This document shows, one piece after another, positions 58,255 through 64,000 of a stretch of DNA of 64,000 nucleotides. Source of the stretch: Terriglobales bacterium. Its GTDB lineage: Bacteria > Acidobacteriota > Terriglobia > Bryobacterales > Bryobacteraceae. The DNA is taken from positions 1 through 64,000 of the forward strand of contig JAIXQP010000006.1 in assembly GCA_027485675.1 (NCBI GenBank), in the 5' to 3' direction. The position numbers were made by a program, and so were the translations under genes. Position 1 is the first letter of the stretch, and every line of letters starts with the position of its first letter. The notes below the pieces were generated by a model. That model was not told the origin of the DNA. It saw nothing but the letters and a program-made list of their open reading frames with translations, and did no database searches.

Positions 58255-58943
58255 AGCGGCAATAACCCCAAGAGCAGACGATAGAGGAAGAAGGGCCGTC
58301 GCACGGCATCTCCCACCACGCCCTTGCCATTTACCCTCACCTCCAGCATGCCGACCCGGTCGGAAACGATCGAATTCGCGCCGGTGAGGTCTTCGGGGCG
58401 AACGACACCCCGGACTTCAACAATCTGCCGCTCGGAGTTCACGACAACTTCCTTCACTCCATGGACCACCAGATTGCCATTGGGCAGCACTGTCCGTACC
58501 CGAGCGGTCAGGGTAGTATTCAGCAAGGTCGTCCTGCTCGTCTCTCCCTGACCCTGGAGTTGCGTCGCGCCGTTGGCTCCCGCCAGATTCGCCAGTGGAC
58601 CGGCCACCGGCAATGGGCCGAGTGCCGCGGTAACGCCTTGCTTCACACTCGATTTCCGGTTCGTATTGGTGACGCCCCTGGCGACCGCCGAAGCCCGGTC
58701 GGTCACGATGATGGTGACCAGATCATCTACGTTCTGCGCCCGGAAGTCCCGCCCCAGTTCCGCAAACCTCGCGCTTGCTTGGAACAACGAGCCGGGCGTC
58801 GACGAGGAACTCGGACCGGACCCCGCCGCAACCGCCTCTTGAATGTACTGATCCAAGGGAGAGATCGCCGGACCCGGCTTCTTGCGAGACCAACCCGCAG
58901 CAGCCATCAGAACGAACACCAGACAGCAACAGAGAACTTTCAT
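58251..58943 (-). CDS. flgH: Flagellar L-ring protein FlgH
   Basis: The 230-residue protein shows the FlgH core: SLF----RFAELGRDFRAQNVDDLVTIIVTD, then LPNGNLVVHGVKEVVVNSE and VRGVVRPEDLTGANSIVSD. It forms the outer-membrane L ring. E. coli FlgH is a lipoprotein; here the N-terminus (MKVLCCCLVFVLMAAAGWS) has cysteines only at 5-7 and no clear lipobox, so anchoring may differ. It overlaps flgA and flgI by 4 bases each. Confidence 0.92.
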   Translation of the reverse strand: MKVLCCCLVFVLMAAAGWSRKKPGPAISPLDQYIQEAVAAGSGPSSSSTPGSLFQASARFAELGRDFRAQNVDDLVTIIVTDRASAVARGVTNTNRKSSVKQGVTAALGPLPVAGPLANLAGANGATQLQGQGETSRTTLLNTTLTARVRTVLPNGNLVVHGVKEVVVNSERQIVEVRGVVRPEDLTGANSIVSDRVGMLEVRVNGKGVVGDAVRRPFFLYRLLLGLLPL

Positions 58944-59845
58944 TTGGAACTCCCCGGGGTCACCTGTACCAAACCCGGGCCCGTCACCCGAGCTCGCAGT
59001 CGCCGCCCGTCCCGCTTAATGAAGACAGACTGGCCCTCCGCACCATCCATCTCCGCAACCGCATCGAAGCTCAAACTAGCCGAGGCGACTTCGAGAGAAG
59101 CCTGGACGCTTTCCCCGCGGCGGACCGGAGGAATCGTGGCGAGGTCAGATCGTAGCAGCGGCTGGCCGGCCCGAACCGATCGGCGCAGTCGTGTAGTTTT
59201 TTCGCCGGGAGCGGCACAGTCCGCAGCGGCCAGAAACGGGTTCAGCCACAGCATCGACCGCTCAAACTGTTCCTCAGCCACCAGCGTCCCGGCGCTCAAA
59301 TCTGCCTTGGCGCTCCAACATGGCCGATGCAGCAAGACTTTCGCCTTTACCCAAACTGGTAACGACCGCTTCGCCTTTGTGGTTAGGGTCCCCCGCCAGA
59401 TCAGGGGAGAGTCGAACGCGCGGCCCGCCCCGCCGAGAACCCCCGAGCGCCGGAAATTCAAGATCCCATCCGGGAGCGGATAACGTATGTAGTCCAACAT
59501 CTCGACTCGCACTCGATCCGCGGGGAACAGTTCCCGAGCCGCGTCTTCAATCTTCACGAGCAGCACGGCGGGATCGAGTACCGCCAGGATGCGCTCAAGA
59601 CAAAGCGACTCCGGCAGATCTTGCGGCACAACCTCCCGAGCGGCAGCGAACCGCGCTAGCTGGCTACGGGACAGTATCCGCTTCACCCCTGGAACGGGAG
59701 CGGGACCGAAATCCGACTCCGGCTCCATGGCTAGAAACGCTGGAATAGTCTTCGCTAAGTCTCGCGCCACGATCCGCTCACCCTCGATCGCGGTGCACGC
59801 AGAGGCCTCAAGAATCAGGCAAAACGAAAGTAGCATGAGTCGCAT
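58940..59845 (-). CDS. flgA: P-ring assembly chaperone FlgA (SAF domain)
   Basis: The 301-residue protein has a signal peptide and a C-terminal SAF/FlgA domain (VWVKAKVLLHRPCWSAKADL, RRSVRAGQPLLRSDLATIPP, VRRGESVQASLEVASASLSF). FlgA helps FlgI assemble the P ring in the periplasm. It is followed by flgH with a 4-base overlap and preceded by flgG. Confidence 0.87.
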   Translation of the reverse strand: MRLMLLSFCLILEASACTAIEGERIVARDLAKTIPAFLAMEPESDFGPAPVPGVKRILSRSQLARFAAAREVVPQDLPESLCLERILAVLDPAVLLVKIEDAARELFPADRVRVEMLDYIRYPLPDGILNFRRSGVLGGAGRAFDSPLIWRGTLTTKAKRSLPVWVKAKVLLHRPCWSAKADLSAGTLVAEEQFERSMLWLNPFLAAADCAAPGEKTTRLRRSVRAGQPLLRSDLATIPPVRRGESVQASLEVASASLSFDAVAEMDGAEGQSVFIKRDGRRLRARVTGPGLVQVTPGSSK

Positions 59846-59859
59846 GAGAAGCTCCCTCG

Positions 59860-60651
59860 CTAGCGGGCGATATTGTTCACTTGCTGGTACATCTCGTCAG
59901 CAGCACGGACAACCTTCGAGTTCGCCTCATAGGCGCGTTGGCTCATGATCAGATTGATGAATTCTTCAACGACACTCACATTGGACTGTTCGATGTAACC
60001 CTGCATGAGGGATCCGATACCCTCCTGCCCCCCCGGATTTCCGATGACCGGCTCGCCCGAAGCATCCGTCGGCAGGAAGAGGTTCCGCCCGATATTGTTC
60101 AGTCCTGCTGGATTGACGAAGCTGGCCAGCTGGATCTGTCCGGCGATCTGCGCAGCGGCCTGGCCGGCCTGCTGAAAACTCACCGTCCCATCCTGAGCGA
60201 TGGAGACACCCTGTGCCTCGGGGGGGATCGTAATTTGCGGCTCGAGAGGATCGCCTTCGCTCGTCACCATGATTCCGTCCCGATTCATCTGAAACTGCCC
60301 GGAGCGCGTAAACGCGATCTCGCCGTTCGGACGGCGTACTTGAAAAAAGCCGCGGCCTTCGATGACCAGATCGAGGGGATTACTCGTCTGCATGAAACTT
60401 CCCTGCGTAAAGATAATCTCGTTTGCGAACGTGCGCGCGCCCAGGCCGATCTGCAGCCCACTGGGTACGGTCGTCTGCGCGCCGGCGGCGGCGCCGGGTT
60501 GCACCATGGTCTGATACAGCAGGTCTTGGAACTGCGCCCGCCGCATCTTGAAACCTACGGTGTTTGCATTCGCCAGATTGTGGGCAATGTTGTCAACGTT
60601 CGTTTGCTGCGCCGACATACCACTGCCGGCGCTAAAGAGAGCCCTAATCAT
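59860..60651 (-). CDS. flgG: Flagellar distal rod protein FlgG
   Basis: The 263-residue protein has the rod/hook N-terminal signature NVDNIAHNLANANTVGFK, the FlgG-type DLVIEGRGFFQV stretch, and the C-terminal heptad region YIEQSNVSVVEEFINLI and SQRAYEANSKVV. It builds the distal rod. flgF lies 12 bases upstream and flgA 14 bases downstream. Confidence 0.95.
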   Translation of the reverse strand: MIRALFSAGSGMSAQQTNVDNIAHNLANANTVGFKMRRAQFQDLLYQTMVQPGAAAGAQTTVPSGLQIGLGARTFANEIIFTQGSFMQTSNPLDLVIEGRGFFQVRRPNGEIAFTRSGQFQMNRDGIMVTSEGDPLEPQITIPPEAQGVSIAQDGTVSFQQAGQAAAQIAGQIQLASFVNPAGLNNIGRNLFLPTDASGEPVIGNPGGQEGIGSLMQGYIEQSNVSVVEEFINLIMSQRAYEANSKVVRAADEMYQQVNNIAR

Positions 60652-60663
60652 CGTTCCTTCCTT

Positions 60664-61410
60664 TTAGCCATGAGACTTAACGACCTCATCGAGAACCTTC
60701 TGATTCATCTCCGCAGTCATCGTCATGGCACGCTGTAATGACTCAAACTGACGAAGCACGTGGATCATTCGAACCGCCGATTCGGCGGCATGAACGTTCG
60801 GCGCTTCGAGATATCCTTGATAAACCTGCGAAAGCCGCGCCGCGGCAGGCTGGTCCTCGATCGGAGCGTCCGGGGACAACTTAAAGGTGCTGTTCCCTTC
60901 CTTAATCAGGGCTTCGGTCCGAGGAAACTCGACGATTCTCAGTTGAGCGACCACTGCCCCGTTCTGGCTCACCTGTCCAGCACCGGAGATATGCACGTCG
61001 CTATTGGGCGCGAGTTGGATCGGACGATTCAATGTGTCCAGAACGGGACGCCCATCCCCGGATTCGAGAACCCCATTCGGAGCCACCCGGAACGAGCCCG
61101 CTCGCGCATAAGATGGGGCAGCCCTCCCCCCAAGAACGAAGAACCCTCGTCCGGAGATCGCCAGATCAGTGGGTTTTCCAGTCGCCTGCAGAGGCCCCTG
61201 CGTGAAGTCGGTCCAACTATTCTCGGTAACTGGCACCGTCAAGGGCGGTTGCCCTGCAGCGCTCGCCTCCGGCCCGACAAATAGTCCGTAAGCTTCCCGA
61301 TCCGCCTTGAAGCCTGCGGTCGTGCTGTTCGCAAGGTTGTTGGCGAGGACCTCGAGCGACTCCATTCTCGCTCTCATCCCGCTCGCCGCTGCAACTCCAA
61401 TCGGATCCAT
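60664..61410 (-). CDS. flgF: Flagellar proximal rod protein FlgF
   Basis: The 248-residue protein has LEVLANNLANSTTAGFKADR at its start, TDLAISGRGFFVL in the middle and the coiled C-terminus (VRMIHVLRQFESLQRAMTMT). These fit FlgF of the rod. It is the first gene of the leftward operon flgF-G-A-H-I-J-M. Confidence 0.92.
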   Translation of the reverse strand: MDPIGVAAASGMRARMESLEVLANNLANSTTAGFKADREAYGLFVGPEASAAGQPPLTVPVTENSWTDFTQGPLQATGKPTDLAISGRGFFVLGGRAAPSYARAGSFRVAPNGVLESGDGRPVLDTLNRPIQLAPNSDVHISGAGQVSQNGAVVAQLRIVEFPRTEALIKEGNSTFKLSPDAPIEDQPAAARLSQVYQGYLEAPNVHAAESAVRMIHVLRQFESLQRAMTMTAEMNQKVLDEVVKSHG

Positions 61411-61484
61411 AGCTGGCGATGAATATGCAGGTAATGGGCCAAACTCCAGTAACCCTTCGGATCTGGAACGCGGACGGCATTGTC

Positions 61485-61499
61485 TTGGCGCCGCGCCAA
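61485..61499. promoter_or_regulatory. 15-bp palindrome between flgF and fliK
   Basis: TTGGCGC and GCGCCAA flank a single C, a perfect palindrome 75 bases before flgF and about 100 bases before fliK. It could be the site of a regulator serving both flagellar operons. Confidence 0.4.
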
Positions 61500-61525
61500 A
61501 ACTTCATCGCAGATATGACAAGAAG

Positions 61526-61542
61526 TTGGCAATCGCCATGCT
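61526..61542 (+). promoter_or_regulatory. Sigma-54-like promoter of fliK-flgD-flgE
   Basis: TTGGCAATCGCCATGCT has GG at 61528-61529 and GC at 61540-61541 with exactly 10 bases between, as the -24/-12 elements require. Transcription would start near 61553, about 47 bases before fliK. RpoN control of hook genes is common in flagellar systems. Confidence 0.5.
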
Positions 61543-61599
61543 GATCGCTGCTAAAAACCAGGATGGCCCTCCATATGCATACACGGGCCTCGAGCAGTT

Positions 61600-63048
61600 A
61601 TGGGAATCGAACTATCCAATCTAGGCCTCGTCAGTCCTCCGGAGGCGAGCGCACTCTCGCGAGCACCGAATGGGAATCAGCCCAACGGTTCAGAATGGGC
61701 TTCGATCCTTGGTTATCTGTTTCAGATTGAACCGCCGGTGGACGAGGCGCCCGGCCCTACCCCCGGCTCTGAGCCGGAGCCGACGGCTATCGCCGTCGCG
61801 CCGCGAGAAGAACTGTTTTTCTTGATTGGCTTTTCGGCGTTTGCCAATCCCTTACCTTCTGAAGAGCGAGTCGACGCCGGCGAGCTAGTGGAAACCGATG
61901 CGTCCATCGAGCCGGAGACAACGGTCCCGATCGAAGCTCACGAGGCCACACCGGAAGCAACGGATGGGTTTGAGCTATCGAGCGACATCTGGACGGTGTT
62001 GCCGACGCCAGTATCGCTGCCTACCCTCCCCCCAGCCCCTCCGCCCCCTATCCCGAACCAGAACCCGCCCCATCAGACTTCCGCACCAACCTCGCCGGAA
62101 GCATTGCCAACGCAACTGCCGCAGAGCCCTCCTCCCGCTGGCCCGCGTGAAGAACCGGTGACCGTCGAAGCGGTTTTCCGGCTATCCACCGAATCCCCCG
62201 AGACGCCCCGTCTCGACGCCCCAAGCGGCCAACCGGCCGAGGATTCACCGCGATCGATAGAGACGGAAACGAAGAGCCCGCAGGGACGGATGCCAGAGCC
62301 GCACCAAGGTGACGACACTCGGCCTGGGAGCCCGAGTGAAAACCATAGTGGTCATGCTCGCTCGGACGCAGACGACCGCAAACAGCATAGCGAGTCAGAT
62401 GCGAAACGAGAGTTCCCCAAGGTAACCAAACAGGAACCCCCCTTGCCGAACGAGCCGGCAGTTCTGACCGAAAAAACCCCATTTTCCCTGCCGACTCCCC
62501 CGCACACAAGATCCGAATGGCCCCAGCCGATCACAAGCCATTCGTCATCCAGTACAGTCCCCGCATTGAAGGAGGTTACCGACCAAGCCCTAAGCTTAGA
62601 GCGACGACCGTCCCCACTGCAGTTCCAACTCCGGCTTACACCGGACGACTTTGGCGCACCGAGTGCTAACAGCAATACCGAAGTGCGGCTTAACTTGCTG
62701 CAGCGGGGCGAAGAAGTCCTGATGAAGATTCAAGGTGGGAGCGAAACGGTTGCTCGGAATGCTGAGGCGCAATGGGAAAGCCTGGTGGATCGACTCAAGC
62801 CACATGGTCTTGAGGCCACTTCGCGCCTATTCGCTCCTGAATTGGCGAAACGCGACGGCGATCCGAGGGCCCCACAGATCGTCGAGCATGCGATGCCCGA
62901 CTCCGGATCAAATCCAGGCGACGAACAACGGAGATTCAACCAGGAGCAGCAGCACCAGCAACAACGGCAGAATCGCCAACGCTACCCAACAAAAACCGCG
63001 GCAGGAAAATCGCCATTTTCACTCGAACACGGCGTACCAGGAACCTAA
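61600..63048 (+). CDS. fliK: Flagellar hook-length control protein FliK-like
   Basis: The 482-residue protein is mostly low complexity, rich in Pro, Glu, Ser and Thr (about 20-325). It then has a C-terminal domain with LQFQLRLTPDDFG, VRLNLLQRGEEVLMKIQGG and LVDRLKPHGLEA. This is the FliK layout: a disordered ruler and a conserved C-terminal substrate-switch domain with LxP---G-V-V. The tail after 425 is Gln-rich. Position before flgD and flgE supports the call. Confidence 0.8.
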   Translation: MGIELSNLGLVSPPEASALSRAPNGNQPNGSEWASILGYLFQIEPPVDEAPGPTPGSEPEPTAIAVAPREELFFLIGFSAFANPLPSEERVDAGELVETDASIEPETTVPIEAHEATPEATDGFELSSDIWTVLPTPVSLPTLPPAPPPPIPNQNPPHQTSAPTSPEALPTQLPQSPPPAGPREEPVTVEAVFRLSTESPETPRLDAPSGQPAEDSPRSIETETKSPQGRMPEPHQGDDTRPGSPSENHSGHARSDADDRKQHSESDAKREFPKVTKQEPPLPNEPAVLTEKTPFSLPTPPHTRSEWPQPITSHSSSSTVPALKEVTDQALSLERRPSPLQFQLRLTPDDFGAPSANSNTEVRLNLLQRGEEVLMKIQGGSETVARNAEAQWESLVDRLKPHGLEATSRLFAPELAKRDGDPRAPQIVEHAMPDSGSNPGDEQRRFNQEQQHQQQRQNRQRYPTKTAAGKSPFSLEHGVPGT

Positions 63049-63059
63049 GGAGCTATGAA

Positions 63060-63344
63060 ATGACATCCGCAATCAGCAAAACAACCAGTCCGTTCGACGT
63101 CAACCCCTCCGGCGTAAAGCCGCAGACAGAAAAAGTGGATCCGCTCGCCAACAAGGAGACTTTCTTACAACTTCTTGTTGCCCAGATCAAGAACCAAAAC
63201 CCCTTAAGCCCACAAGATGGCGTTCAGTTTCTGAGCCAGCTGGCCCAGTTTACCGACCTCGAGCAAAGCCTGGGAATGCGTCAGGACATCGCCGCCATCA
63301 AGGACCTTCTGAAAGGCGCTACCCCGACCGAACCGACCGTTTGA
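63060..63344 (+). CDS. flgD: Hook-capping protein FlgD, N-terminal part only
   Basis: The 94-residue protein has the FlgD hallmark KETFLQLLVAQIKNQNPLSP, then QFLSQLAQFTDLEQSLGM. The usual Tudor/FnIII C-terminal region (another 120 residues or more) is missing; the stop at 63342-63344 is followed by the flgE ribosome-binding site. It may be a natural minimal FlgD, as the N-terminal part is the one needed for hook assembly. It starts 11 bases after fliK. Confidence 0.85.
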   Translation: MTSAISKTTSPFDVNPSGVKPQTEKVDPLANKETFLQLLVAQIKNQNPLSPQDGVQFLSQLAQFTDLEQSLGMRQDIAAIKDLLKGATPTEPTV

Positions 63345-63375
63345 TCCGTTCCTCAATCCTCTACTTGGAGTCCCA

Positions 63376-64000
63376 ATGTTTACCTCATTTTCAACCGCAC
63401 TCTCCGCCCTTGGCGCCCATTCGACGGCAGTTGATGTCGTCGGCAACAATCTTGCCAACTTGAATACTCCGGGATTCAAAGCCAGCGTCGTATCCTTCTA
63501 TGACTTGGTAACGCAGTCACTCGGCGCTGGCCTTGGGGAGACCCAAGTCGGCTTCGGCGTGGCACGGCCGATTACCCTACGGCAATTCTCCCAGGGCGCA
63601 ATTCAGACAAGCGCCGGACCTCTGGACGCGGCAATCCAAGGAGACGGATTCCTCGTACTCCGATCCAAGGCCAACGCTACGATCTACGGCCGGGGAGGAA
63701 ATCTGCAAGTGGACCGCAACGGCGTGCTTCTAACGGCCACCGGAGAGCGGGTCCAAGGCTGGGTCTCCCAGAATGGCGCCCTGAATACGAACCTGCCCAT
63801 CTCCGATGTCGCTGTGCCGGTCGGATCCCTGCGTCCCGCGACTCCCACGAGCGAGATTTCGTTTGACCTAAACCTCAATGCCAGAGCCACAGCGGGTCCG
63901 CCAGCCGATACCTTTTCGACTTCCATGGAGGTCTACGACTCACTTGGGGTTTCTCATATCGTCTCCATTGGCTTCACCAAGACTGCGAACCCAGGAGAAT
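63376..64000 (+). CDS. flgE: Flagellar hook protein FlgE (5' part, cut by the window end)
   Basis: The first 208 residues are present. They open FSTALSALGAHSTAVDVVGN and continue NLANLNTPGFKASVV, the hook/rod signature. LDAAIQGDGFLVL and the FlgE-type SMEVYDSLGVSH, which is specific to the hook domain, follow. GGAG lies 7 bases before the ATG. The frame is open at the right edge. Confidence 0.92.
   Translation, partial: MFTSFSTALSALGAHSTAVDVVGNNLANLNTPGFKASVVSFYDLVTQSLGAGLGETQVGFGVARPITLRQFSQGAIQTSAGPLDAAIQGDGFLVLRSKANATIYGRGGNLQVDRNGVLLTATGERVQGWVSQNGALNTNLPISDVAVPVGSLRPATPTSEISFDLNLNARATAGPPADTFSTSMEVYDSLGVSHIVSIGFTKTANPGE

Noticed and set aside
1-64000. tRNA, rRNA, CRISPR arrays and insertion sequences
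   Set aside because: No cloverleaf-like segment with a TTCGA-type arm, no regular spaced repeats and no transposase gene were seen by eye; a tRNA scan would be needed to exclude a missed tRNA.

Overview
The window is GC-rich, densely coded bacterial chromosome, most likely from a motile acidobacterium of the Solibacter/Bryobacter type. That placement is an inference from the gene set: a didermic cell (lolA, flagellar P- and L-ring genes), a DUF6677 protein, a ureide-permease-like DMT transporter, many small secreted proteins of unknown function and a meso-DAP type MurE. No rRNA, tRNA, CRISPR array or intact mobile element was seen. The left edge cuts a terminase-like gene.

Layout. 1-7.8 kb: two secreted amidohydrolases, an orphan Doc-type Fic protein, an EfpL-like elongation factor, a methyltransferase, a decayed pseudogene (4889-5705), a Kelch-type protein, and a divergent pair made of a tandem AbrB-like protein and a thioredoxin-fold ArsC/Spx-like gene with an in-frame UGA at its first redox position (7517). 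7.8-13.8 kb: phosphoesterase, a TPR operon, small membrane proteins, clpS, an SDR and pgsA. 13.8-24 kb, all minus strand: hfq-hflX, a transporter, a gluconate-dehydrogenase-like trio (GMC flavoprotein, subunit 3, pentaheme cytochrome), lolA, an FAH hydrolase, homoserine dehydrogenase and a DUF4139 protein. 24-28.7 kb: outer-membrane barrel, response regulator, nitrilase, pseudouridine synthase and an unknown gene.

28.7-46.1 kb is a complete division and cell wall (dcw) cluster read leftwards: mraZ-rsmH-ftsL-ftsI-murE-murF-mraY-murD-ftsW-murG-murC-ftsQ-ftsA2-ftsA-ftsZ. murB and ddl are absent from it. It carries a second, shortened FtsA-like gene and a highly structured 225-bp gap between ftsL and ftsI. 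The mraZ promoter (TTGCGT-N17-TAATCT) and a palindromic operator candidate are visible.

46.2-50 kb: ppa, acylphosphatase, OsmC, an ECF sigma factor, htpX and a sugar isomerase. 50.1-56.5 kb: a tightly overlapping carotenoid operon (crtE, crtI, crtB, a membrane-anchored sulfite-oxidase-family molybdoenzyme, a GT2 glycosyltransferase and an acyltransferase), which suggests an oxidised, glycosylated and acylated carotenoid. 56.5-64 kb: a flagellar region, flgF-G-A-H-I-J-M to the left and fliK-flgD-flgE to the right of a shared control region with a sigma-54-like promoter.

Many first genes have a -10 hexamer only 6-8 bases before the start codon, which suggests that leaderless transcription is common here. 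The strongest candidate for something new is the UGA-containing ArsC/Spx-like gene, a probable selenoprotein with a hairpin directly after the UGA. Next are the FtsA paralogue without subdomain 1C, the ftsL-ftsI hairpin array and the molybdoenzyme inside the carotenoid operon.
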